Shown here piece after piece: positions 1 through 6,979 of a DNA stretch of 7,225 bases. How positions within the stretch are numbered: the first letter of the stretch is position 1; each line of letters opens with the position of its first letter. The stretch lies in NCBI GenBank assembly GCA_018969565.1, contig JAGWYC010000102.1:1-7225 (forward strand), given 5' to 3'. The position numbers and the translations under genes are program-made. This stretch comes from Bacteroidota bacterium (GTDB taxonomy: Bacteria > Bacteroidota > Bacteroidia > NS11-12g > UBA955). The notes below the pieces were generated by a model. That model was given only the letters and a program-made list of their open reading frames with translations. It had not been told where the DNA came from and ran no database searches.

Positions 1-1
1 C

Positions 2-3000
2 GCTACCAACCCGCACTACTGGAAGCACAGAATACCCGCGCCGGGATACTGGCAGCAGGATGTACATTACCGCATCAGGGCTGTATTGAACGATACCGCC
101 GAACGTATTGACGGGAAAATGGAACTGGTGTATTTCAACAACAGTCCTGATACCCTCAGTAAGGTATATTTCCACCTGTATCAGAATGCCTTTCAACCTG
201 AATCCTACCTGGATAAACTGTATGAATCGAATAAAGTAAAGCCGCAATGGGGCCGTTATGAATCGCAGAAACAGGGAACACGGGTAAACCAGATTGCCTG
301 CACTCATGGAAGTGATTTGCGGCAGCAGTTCACACGACTGAACCCCTGGTACGACAATACAGTGATGGGCATGGATCTGCCCTTTGCCCTGAACCCCGGC
401 GACAGCATGGTGTTCCGCATTGATTTCAACACCTGGTTTGACCGCGGCTCCGTACGTCGCAGGATGAAGGTGTATGATGTAGACAGCGGCTACAAACACT
501 TCAATACGGTTCACTGGTACCCCCGCATCAGCGTGTATGACCGCAAGTTCGGCTGGGATGTACAACAACACCTGGAGCACGAATTCTACGGCGACTTCGG
601 CACCTACGACGTGGAACTAGACTTGCCCGCACATTATGTGAACGAAGCTACCGGCACCCTGATCAACCCGGAGCAGGCTTATGCCGATGGTTTGAGGGCG
701 AAGGCTGATATGCCCCGCTACAAAACCCCGGAGCAGGCCAAAGCGCTGCCCCTGTTGCTGGCAAATCCGCGCCAGCGCCGCATCTGGCGCTACCACGCCG
801 AAAACGTACACGACTTCGCCTGGACGGCAGATCCTACCTACCGCATGATGGAAACCGAATGGGAAGGCGTGACCTGCGTGGCCATCGCGGAACAGCAACA
901 CGCGCCCAAATGGCAAGCCACCGCCGACTTTGTGGCGTTCGTGGTCAGCACCTATTCCCGCGATTTCGGCCGCTATGCCTATCCCAAGATGGTGGCCGCC
1001 GACGCCCGCGACGGCATGGAATATCCCATGCTCACCCTGGATGGCGGCGAATGGCCTTCCCACCAGGGCCTCATCGCCCATGAAGTGGGCCATAACTGGT
1101 TCTTCGGCATGGTAGGCAACAACGAAACCTATCGCGCCAGCCTGGATGAAGGGTTTACGCAGTTCCTCACCAGTTGGTGTATGAGGCGCTACCGCAATGA
1201 ATTTAAACACCCGAACAGCATCGACGACGGAACTGTCTATGGCCGCTACCTGTACGATGCCATGGACCAGACCGACCCCATCCTGAATACCCACAGCGAC
1301 GACTTCAACGGCGCCCTCGGCCACGGCGGCGGATACAGCCATGTGTACATGAAAACCGCCACCATGCTGTACAATCTGGAATATGTGCTGGGGAAGGAAC
1401 GCTTCTCAGACGCCATGAAGTACTACTTCAACACCTGGAAAATCGCCCATCCCTATGTGGAAGACTTCCGGCAGGCCGTACATGAATCTACAAAGACGGA
1501 CCTGGTATGGTTCTTCGACCAGTGGTTCGAAACCACCAAAACAGCGGATTACGGCATCAAAAAGGTAAAGCAAACGGCTAAGATTGCTAATGGTTTCGAA
1601 TACAGCATCACCCTGAAACGCAAGGGCGAGATGGTTATGCCGGTAGATCTGCTTGTTCAGACCAAATCAGGCGACAACAAAATGGTGCTGATTCCTAATA
1701 CCTATTTCCGGAAAGAATATGCGCCTTCTTATGAATCAGCGCTGATCCCTGTACAGAAGTCTGTTCCGGCGAAAGAAGTCTGGTCAGGCTGGGCCAACAT
1801 CAACCGCGAATACACGCTGAAGGTGGAAACCTCCAGCCCCATCAGCAATGTCATCATTGACCCTTCCCAGCGCCTGGCCGATGTTTATCAACTCGACAAT
1901 CGGCTGAAGGATCGCTGCGTGCGTCTGAAATCGCTGCGCTGGAACAAGGTGGGAGATATGCACCGCTACGTGTGGCGCATCAACCCGGATATCTGGTACA
2001 ATAAAGTGGACCGCGTAAAACTGGGCATCAGCTTCTCCGGCAACTACGCCATGCGCAAGCACCGGCTGGACGGATTCTTCTGGGTGAATTCCACCGCAGC
2101 CCTGGATCCTGAATCGCCCAAACGATCCGGAAACCTGTTTTCGCTGTCGCTGGATTACAACAACCGCGTGGGAAGGCTGTTCGAATATAACCTGCGCCAT
2201 GAGTGGCTCGACGGACTTCAGGTAGCCCAGGCCGGCATTTCCAAGCGCTGGGCCGGAAATACCGCCTATGCCAACTACCGCTACATGAAGCGCTGGGACA
2301 TGCGTTATGTGTTCGGCGGCACGCTGCGCGACCAATATGGCACGCTACCCGGATGGTGGGATGATGCCCGCTGGGGAAGTGATCGCAATGCCAGCTTCAA
2401 CTTCGGACTAAAGCACGAGTACCGCTATGTGAAAGGCACCGGACAGATTCACCTCTTCGCCCGCAGCAGCGCCCCCGGCAGCCAGGTGCAGTACAACTGG
2501 CTTGGCATGGAAGTCATCAACAGGAACAAGCTGGGTAAACTGGATCTGAACACCCGCGTTTACGGACAGTTTTCCGGGCAGATACTTCCCTACGAAAGCG
2601 CCCTGTACGCATCCGGAGCCAATCCGGAGCAGATGTGGCACGACAGCAAGTTCACCCGCGCCGACTGGCACGACAACTTCGGAAGGGCACAAAATCAGAC
2701 GCTGGTATGGCAGCAGGGTGGGGGACTCAACCTGCGCGGATTTGCCAATTCACTGACCGCCCAGAATTTCGGCGACAGCACGGTTTCTCTGCTGCGCGGC
2801 AACTCCGGATTGTCGGCATCCGCTGAACTGGATATAGATCGCCTGCTGCGCTTCGCTCCCAAATTCACCCGCAACTGGCTGAAAGCCGATGTGTATCTGT
2901 TCGCAGACGCCGGAATCATGCGCGCCACCCAGGCTATGTTGAGCTACAGGCCTGTGATGATGGCGAACGCCGGCCTGGGCAGCGCCTGGACCATCAGCAA

Positions 3001-3133
3001 CGTGTTCGGAAGACGCGGCGCGGCTCCCATCACCCTGCGTTTCGACTTGCCCTTGCTGCGCAACATCACCCCTGACGGTAAACCCTTCCTCAACAAGCGT
3101 TTCCTGGTATTCGGCATCAACCGGAGCTTTTAA
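2..3133 (+). CDS. M1-family zinc metallopeptidase fused to a C-terminal Omp85-like outer-membrane beta-barrel (5' partial)
   Basis: The reading frame is open from base 2, so the gene starts before the window. The TTG at 86 is not a credible start, because residues encoded upstream (ending YWQQDVHYRI) already match the usual beginning of the M1 N-terminal domain. The visible part is 1043 codons. Seen (numbered from base 2): GMEYP at 338-342, the counterpart of the M1 GAMEN substrate-binding motif; HEVGH at 360-364 (bases 1079-1093) with the third zinc ligand Glu383 exactly 18 residues later; and Tyr449 in VYMKTATML, the likely transition-state Tyr. These imply an active zinc aminopeptidase. 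A beta-sandwich-like linker follows (about 490-630). From about 640 to the end the sequence is rich in alternating aromatic strands and contains GGGLNLRGF (RGF 912-914), a VYLFADAG strand, a TLRFDLPL strand and a terminal INRSF. These resemble the final strands of Omp85/BamA barrels and the C-terminal Phe assembly signal. I infer a peptidase domain anchored to the outer membrane. A signal peptide cannot be checked. The M1 call is secure; the Omp85 assignment is probable. Confidence 0.9.
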   Translation, partial: ATNPHYWKHRIPAPGYWQQDVHYRIRAVLNDTAERIDGKMELVYFNNSPDTLSKVYFHLYQNAFQPESYLDKLYESNKVKPQWGRYESQKQGTRVNQIACTHGSDLRQQFTRLNPWYDNTVMGMDLPFALNPGDSMVFRIDFNTWFDRGSVRRRMKVYDVDSGYKHFNTVHWYPRISVYDRKFGWDVQQHLEHEFYGDFGTYDVELDLPAHYVNEATGTLINPEQAYADGLRAKADMPRYKTPEQAKALPLLLANPRQRRIWRYHAENVHDFAWTADPTYRMMETEWEGVTCVAIAEQQHAPKWQATADFVAFVVSTYSRDFGRYAYPKMVAADARDGMEYPMLTLDGGEWPSHQGLIAHEVGHNWFFGMVGNNETYRASLDEGFTQFLTSWCMRRYRNEFKHPNSIDDGTVYGRYLYDAMDQTDPILNTHSDDFNGALGHGGGYSHVYMKTATMLYNLEYVLGKERFSDAMKYYFNTWKIAHPYVEDFRQAVHESTKTDLVWFFDQWFETTKTADYGIKKVKQTAKIANGFEYSITLKRKGEMVMPVDLLVQTKSGDNKMVLIPNTYFRKEYAPSYESALIPVQKSVPAKEVWSGWANINREYTLKVETSSPISNVIIDPSQRLADVYQLDNRLKDRCVRLKSLRWNKVGDMHRYVWRINPDIWYNKVDRVKLGISFSGNYAMRKHRLDGFFWVNSTAALDPESPKRSGNLFSLSLDYNNRVGRLFEYNLRHEWLDGLQVAQAGISKRWAGNTAYANYRYMKRWDMRYVFGGTLRDQYGTLPGWWDDARWGSDRNASFNFGLKHEYRYVKGTGQIHLFARSSAPGSQVQYNWLGMEVINRNKLGKLDLNTRVYGQFSGQILPYESALYASGANPEQMWHDSKFTRADWHDNFGRAQNQTLVWQQGGGLNLRGFANSLTAQNFGDSTVSLLRGNSGLSASAELDIDRLLRFAPKFTRNWLKADVYLFADAGIMRATQAMLSYRPVMMANAGLGSAWTISNVFGRRGAAPITLRFDLPLLRNITPDGKPFLNKRFLVFGINRSF

Positions 3134-3217
3134 TTGGAATAACAGGAGCAGCAACTAAAGCCTTTCTGAACTTCCTGCTTCCCGCAAACCAAGCGCCCCG
3201 CTAATGGTTAATTGCTT
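3134..3217 (+). other. Short intergenic gap with no clear signal
   Basis: These 84 bases separate the peptidase gene from the SDR gene. I see no strong hairpin with a T-run and no good TTTG / TAnnTTTG pair. CAGGAG (3143-3148) could pair weakly with TTCCTG further on, but the loop is long. No Shine-Dalgarno sequence precedes the ATG at 3218. Whether the SDR operon has its own promoter here cannot be settled from sequence. Confidence 0.4.
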
Positions 3218-3913
3218 ATGCAGGGAAAGAATTACCTCATCGCCGGAGGCACATCCGGAATAGGCAAGGCCATCGCGGAAGCGCTGCTTGCGCAGGGCCA
3301 CCGGGTATGGACTATGTCCAGGAATGGTTACACCGTGAACGGTGCAGAACATATTACCTGGGATGCTACCAATGATGCCCGTCCTTCCGGTTGGCCCGAG
3401 GTCTTGCATGGATTGGTTTATGCGCCCGGTTCCATCCACCTAAGGTCCTTTCGGGCGCTGAAGCCGGATGATTTTCTGAATGATTTCCAGGTGAACCTGC
3501 TCGGCGCGGTGCGCCTGCTTCAGGCGGCACAGCCGGCCCTACGCGCCGCCAATCAGTCATCGGTGGTATTGTTCAGCACGGTAGCCGTGGCTCAAGGCAT
3601 GCCCTTTCACGCTTCCATAGCAGCTTCCAAAGGCGCGGTAGAAGGCCTGGGCCGCTCACTGGCCGCAGAATGGGCACCCAATATCAACGTGAACATCATC
3701 GCCCCGGGACTGGTAAACACTCCGCTGGCCGCGAAACTGCTGGATAGTGATGTAAAGAAGGAGAATTCTGCCAAGCGACATCCCTTAGGAAGAGTAGGCA
3801 GTCCGGAGGAGATTGCAGCCTTAGCGGTGTTCCTGCTTTCCGAGCAGGCAAGCTGGATATCCGGACAGGTGATAGGCGTGGATGGTGGTTTGAGTACGTT
3901 GCGCACCTCATGA
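3218..3913 (+). CDS. SDR-fold oxidoreductase lacking the catalytic Tyr
   Basis: This is a Rossmann-fold short-chain dehydrogenase/reductase-like protein of 231 residues, close to the usual ~250. I chose the ATG at 3218 over a TTG two codons upstream because MQGKNYLIAGG starts directly at strand beta-1. Seen: the dinucleotide motif AGGTSGIG at 9-16 (TGxxxGxG with Ala for Thr), Arg35 after beta-2 (favours NADP(H)), Asn93 in VNLLGAV, Lys138 of the active site, the PG motif in APGLVNTPL, and the usual end VIGVDGG. Departures from the classical family: the NNAG motif reads YAPG, the Tyr of YxxxK is Ile134 (IAASK), and the catalytic Ser position appears to be Thr121, next to Ser120. It may therefore bind NAD(P) without classical carbonyl reduction, or use another acid/base. 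Its stop overlaps the start of the flavin reductase-like gene, so the two are probably made together. Substrate unknown. It starts 84 bases after the peptidase gene, with no strong terminator or promoter visible between them. Confidence 0.88.
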   Translation: MQGKNYLIAGGTSGIGKAIAEALLAQGHRVWTMSRNGYTVNGAEHITWDATNDARPSGWPEVLHGLVYAPGSIHLRSFRALKPDDFLNDFQVNLLGAVRLLQAAQPALRAANQSSVVLFSTVAVAQGMPFHASIAASKGAVEGLGRSLAAEWAPNINVNIIAPGLVNTPLAAKLLDSDVKKENSAKRHPLGRVGSPEEIAALAVFLLSEQASWISGQVIGVDGGLSTLRTS

Positions 3914-4548
3914 TGAAGCATTTTTCTACGGAAGCCATCGCGGCCATGGAACAGCGCTTTCGTGCGCAGTTCATCAATTCAGCGCCGGGATACAAGAACC
4001 TGTGTTTGGTAGGAACACGCAGCGCAGCCGGCGTGAACAACTTGGCCGTGTTCAACTCCTTGTTCCATGTGGGCGCCAATCCACCCTTGCTGGGTCTGGT
4101 ATTCCGCCCCGACTCCGTGGACAGGCATACGCTGATGAACATCCGCGAAACAGGCTTTTACACGCTGAACCTCGTTTCGGAGGGCATGGAAGCCGCGGCA
4201 CACCAGACATCGGCGCGCTATCCATCCGATGTTTCCGAATTCGATGCCGTAGGGCTAAGCCCTGTTTTTTCCGGAGCATTTCACGCGCCTGCCGTGGCGG
4301 AATCGCCCCTGCGCATGGGCATGAAGCTGGAAGAGGAAATACACGTCGCCCTGAACGGAACTTCTATCGTAATCGGAAGTATATGCTGGCTGGAATGCGC
4401 TGAACAGGCCATCGGTGAAGATGGATTTGTAGATCCGGCGCACAGTAAAGTCATCACGGTCTGCGGGCTCGATGCCTATTACAAAACTGAACTTAAAGGG
4501 CGTTACGCCTACGCTAAGCCTGATAAAAAGCCTGCTTTACTTTTGTAA
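3910..4548 (+). CDS. Flavin reductase-like FMN-binding protein
   Basis: This 212-residue protein has the split-barrel fold of the flavin reductase-like family (RutF / DIM6-NTAB type), which binds FMN and in many members uses NAD(P)H to reduce flavin. Seen: an N-terminal helix, the flavin-pocket strand region NNLAVFNSLF followed by PPLLGLVFRP (about 43-67), the conserved TLMNIRETGFYTLN segment (about 74-87), and HQTSARYPSDVSEFDAVGL (about 98-116), the usual loop between barrel strands. No signal peptide or transmembrane segment is visible, so it should be cytoplasmic. The start ATG overlaps the SDR stop codon as ATGA, and a second ATG follows at once; translational coupling is likely. Whether it is a free flavin reductase or a flavoenzyme with its own substrate cannot be told from sequence. 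The pairing suggests the two proteins act in one redox pathway, which is inference. Confidence 0.87.
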   Translation: MMKHFSTEAIAAMEQRFRAQFINSAPGYKNLCLVGTRSAAGVNNLAVFNSLFHVGANPPLLGLVFRPDSVDRHTLMNIRETGFYTLNLVSEGMEAAAHQTSARYPSDVSEFDAVGLSPVFSGAFHAPAVAESPLRMGMKLEEEIHVALNGTSIVIGSICWLECAEQAIGEDGFVDPAHSKVITVCGLDAYYKTELKGRYAYAKPDKKPALLL

Positions 4549-4587
4549 ATCTTCCCCTTTCCGGTGTATTGTTGAACAATTTAATAT

Positions 4588-4616
4588 TTTGTTTAACATT
4601 TTCGAATTTAATCTTG
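4588..4616 (+). promoter_or_regulatory. Probable Bacteroidota-type promoter for the B12 uptake operon
   Basis: TTTG at 4588-4591 and TAATCTTG at 4609-4616 are separated by 17 bases. They resemble the -33 TTTG and -7 TAnnTTTG elements described for the primary sigma factor of Bacteroidota; the -7 element matches five of its six fixed bases. The pair lies in the most AT-rich stretch of the window. It would place the transcription start around 4621-4626, just where the riboswitch P1 strand begins. That fit is the main support; no start site has been measured. Confidence 0.5.
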
Positions 4617-4620
4617 CATC

Positions 4621-4823
4621 GGATTCAGGTGAACGGGAGGTTTTTCTTCCCGGGCTGAAAAGGGAATCCGGTGCAAATCCGGAACAGTACCCGCTGCTGT
4701 AAGTTCCGCGTAGCGCATCCAAAGAAGCCACTGACAGGTAAAACGTGTCGGGAAGGCCGGGTGCAGGGAACGAGTCAGAAGACCTGCCTGATTCTGTCAA
4801 ATACGGCTTTCGGGAATAAAAGC
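4621..4823 (+). ncRNA. Cobalamin (adenosylcobalamin-type) riboswitch
   Basis: Leader RNA element sensing vitamin B12 coenzyme, upstream of a B12 receptor gene. Seen in order: P1 strand TCAGG (4625-4629) pairing with CCTGA (4787-4791); a P2-like hairpin CGGGA/TCCCG (4634-4638 / 4648-4652); core GGGAA (4662-4666); stem TCCGG/CCGGA (4667-4671 / 4679-4683) closing the conserved loop TGCAAAT; P5 stem ACAG/CTGT (4684-4687 / 4697-4700) around a CCCGCTG loop; AGCCACTG (4726-4733); GGGAAGGC (4750-4757); and the B12 box AGTCAGAAGACCTGCC (4773-4788). After the box, GCTTT/AAAGC (4806-4810 / 4819-4823) forms a hairpin whose loop begins CGGG, complementary to CCCG (4690-4693) in L5; this is the expected L5-L13 kissing pair. 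There is no U-tract terminator downstream, so control is more likely at translation initiation. Ligand binding would be expected to repress the downstream genes. Confidence 0.95.
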
Positions 4824-4825
4824 AC

Positions 4826-4848
4826 GTGGTCTTGATTCGTCAATCCAC
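4826..4848 (+). promoter_or_regulatory. Leader hairpin between riboswitch and btuB-like start codon
   Basis: GTGG (4826-4829) pairs with CCAC (4845-4848), and inside it TTGA (4832-4835) pairs with TCAA (4840-4843) around a TTCG loop, with a small asymmetric internal loop (TC / T). It begins three bases after the riboswitch P13 stem and ends 28 bases before the first ATG. No run of T follows, so it is not an intrinsic terminator. It could be part of the expression platform or only a spacer fold. Confidence 0.4.
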
Positions 4849-4876
4849 ATATTCCTGTTCGTCGAAATAAGGCGCA

Positions 4877-6979
4877 ATGATGAACAGAAAAAAATATACC
4901 CTCTGGACGACGCTGATGCTGCCGGGTTTAGTGCTTCAGGCTCAAACCGCACATCGCGATACCGGAAGTATGCTGGACCTGGTTACTGTTTCAGCAGCCA
5001 GAACCCCTGAAAAACTACAGGAAGTACCCCGCATGGTAACGGTGTTGACCGCAAAAGATATTGCTGCTTCACAAGCGCAATCCTTGGGCGAATTTCTCTC
5101 CATGCAAATGGGGGCTTCCGTGATTGGTGCTGTGCAAAACCCGGGTGCCAACCAATCCTTATTCCTGCGGGGAACCGGAAGCAATCAAACCACCATCATG
5201 TTAGATGGGTTGCGGATTTCTGATCCATCCACGCCCAATGGCGCTATTGATTTGTCCGAGTTATCTCTGGCCGATATTGAACGCATCGAAATCGTTCAGG
5301 GCGGCCACAGTGCCATGTATGGCACCGGAGCGTTGGGAGGACTGGTGAACATCATCACCAGAAAAGCCGCGCAGACTTCAGGCAGTACTGTGAACCTGAC
5401 CGGAAGCGCATTCGGGCCCGGTCGCGCCATGGCTGTTTCTGCCAATACCCAACGCAGGTATAAGTCCGCATTCATCACTGCTCAGGGGCAGCATTTCCGC
5501 TCCGGCGGCATGAACAGCACCCTGCCCGATCCGAACGGCGGCTTTTCGCTCCAGGAAAAAGATGGATTCCGCAAGACCGATCTATCCCTGCGTGGCGGCT
5601 GGAATGGTAAATCTACCTCCGCATGGGTAGGATGGAGGCACAACAATCAGCAAACTGATATCGATGCCGGAGCCTTCCGCGATGATGAAAACTACCGTCT
5701 GCGCATGAAGCGGCATACCCTTCACGGCGGCGCGGAATGGAAGATAAATAAAAACTACAGCCTGAACCTGACCGGAGGCTGGAGTCGCTTGCAGCGCAAT
5801 TCCGATAATGATTCATCACTGAACGGTCCGGGTGTCTATGACGGCTTCATCGGCCGCGATGTATTCAACGGCACTAATACAGGCACCGATTTATTCATCC
5901 ACGGAAACCACGCCGAAGTTCAATGGACCGGTGGTTTAAGCTATTACGGTGAATCAGCCTCGGTGAATTCCTATGCCTACAGCCGTCCCTGGAGTTTTGA
6001 AAGCCGCACCAGCTACGACACGGTAGGCCTGAACAGCAGAATCCTCGCCGCCTACGGGATGGCTAACTTCTTCAGCCGGCACAGATTCTCCCTGGCCCTG
6101 AGCGGAAGAATCAGCAGGCATAACCTGTTCGGCCATGTGTGGAACGGCGCCGTCAACCCATCACTGAAGCTGGGCCGGAACAGCATGCTATACGGCAACC
6201 TCAGCAGTGGCTTCAACACGCCCTCTCTCTACCAGATGCTGGCTCCGGAGCGCTCCTTCGCCGGACTGCGCCGCGGTAACCCCGACCTGAAACCGGAACA
6301 GGGTACCACCGCAGAAATCGGATTCAAGCACAGGGCGCGCACCTGGAGCATACAGGCAGCCGTATTCCACAACAATACCAACAGGGTCATCCAGTATGTT
6401 TATGCATGGAAGGATAAACAACCGGACAGTATCAGCTTTGGGGATTACAACGGTGATACTTATATCAACAACGGCAGATCTGTACAAAACGGGATTCAGG
6501 TGGAAGGCAGTGTGGCGCTCCCCTGGAAACTACAATTGAGCGGCAATGTTTCGCTGCTGGCAGGCAAGCAATTCCTGGAAACCGGTCGTGAAAATGGAAT
6601 GCTCTACCAGGCGTTCGAAAGCGGAGTATTCATGAGCCGCGACAGCGCATTGAATAAACTGTCCCGCAGGGCTTCCACAGCGAATATGATGCTCACCAGA
6701 ACCCTGGGTAAAACCGGCGCTGTTTCTGTCAGGGCGCGTTCCGTTTCCCGAAAATATGATGTGAGCTATGACGGGAACCTCGGCCCCTTCGGTGCGCTTA
6801 ACTATGTTCATGTTCAGTCCTACCTGTTGATGGATCTGATGTACCGCACCCAAATTGGTGATAACTGCACCCTGGGGCTGTCTGTGCAGAACCTTACCAA
6901 CAGAACCTATATGGATATAGCTGGTTTCACAACCAGACCTCGCAGTTTCTCCATTAACCTGAGTTTTAAACTACCCTGA
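4877..6979 (+). CDS. btuB: BtuB-like TonB-dependent vitamin B12 receptor
   Basis: Outer-membrane receptor that imports cobalamin (or a related corrinoid) with energy from TonB-ExbB-ExbD. The protein has 700 residues. Seen: a signal peptide (basic MMNRKKY, hydrophobic core, probable cleavage near LQAQ at about 20-23); a TonB-box-like segment LDLVTVSAAR at about 33-42; a plug domain from about 45 to 165 with FLRGTGSNQTTIMLDGLRI and the conserved end EIVQGGHSAMYGTGALGG then VNIITRK; and a long beta-barrel to the C terminus, with the typical NLTNRTY near the end. It lacks the N-terminal carboxypeptidase-D-like domain common in SusC-type receptors and is nearer in size to E. coli BtuB (614). The substrate call rests mainly on the cobalamin riboswitch just upstream and the BtuF-like gene just downstream. 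Two ATGs stand in tandem (4877 and 4880); a weak AAGG at 4869-4872 is better spaced from the second. The real start could be either. Confidence 0.92.
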   Translation: MMNRKKYTLWTTLMLPGLVLQAQTAHRDTGSMLDLVTVSAARTPEKLQEVPRMVTVLTAKDIAASQAQSLGEFLSMQMGASVIGAVQNPGANQSLFLRGTGSNQTTIMLDGLRISDPSTPNGAIDLSELSLADIERIEIVQGGHSAMYGTGALGGLVNIITRKAAQTSGSTVNLTGSAFGPGRAMAVSANTQRRYKSAFITAQGQHFRSGGMNSTLPDPNGGFSLQEKDGFRKTDLSLRGGWNGKSTSAWVGWRHNNQQTDIDAGAFRDDENYRLRMKRHTLHGGAEWKINKNYSLNLTGGWSRLQRNSDNDSSLNGPGVYDGFIGRDVFNGTNTGTDLFIHGNHAEVQWTGGLSYYGESASVNSYAYSRPWSFESRTSYDTVGLNSRILAAYGMANFFSRHRFSLALSGRISRHNLFGHVWNGAVNPSLKLGRNSMLYGNLSSGFNTPSLYQMLAPERSFAGLRRGNPDLKPEQGTTAEIGFKHRARTWSIQAAVFHNNTNRVIQYVYAWKDKQPDSISFGDYNGDTYINNGRSVQNGIQVEGSVALPWKLQLSGNVSLLAGKQFLETGRENGMLYQAFESGVFMSRDSALNKLSRRASTANMMLTRTLGKTGAVSVRARSVSRKYDVSYDGNLGPFGALNYVHVQSYLLMDLMYRTQIGDNCTLGLSVQNLTNRTYMDIAGFTTRPRSFSINLSFKLP

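Noticed and set aside
617..1342. Long open frame on the minus strand inside the peptidase gene (241 codons)
   Set aside because: It lies wholly antisense to the well-supported M1 catalytic region, has low-complexity Val/Ala/Gly-rich content and no recognisable domain; it is a by-product of GC-rich codon use.
1784..2335. Minus-strand open frame of 183 codons opposite the linker and early barrel region
   Set aside because: Same reasoning: antisense to a continuous gene, with no motif or start signal.
3143..3175. Weak CAGGAG / TTCCTG pairing after the peptidase stop
   Set aside because: Six pairs including a wobble around a long loop with no T-run; likely chance.
4526..4545. AAAG CCTG CTTT hairpin followed by ACTTTTG as a possible terminator
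   Set aside because: The stem is only four A/T-rich pairs, lies inside the last codons of the flavin reductase-like gene and lacks a proper T-run. Too weak to call, though termination near here would be sensible.
4472..4800. Small open frames on both strands crossing the 4549-4800 leader
   Set aside because: They overlap the flavin reductase-like gene end and the riboswitch core, whose conservation is explained by RNA structure; they have no protein features.
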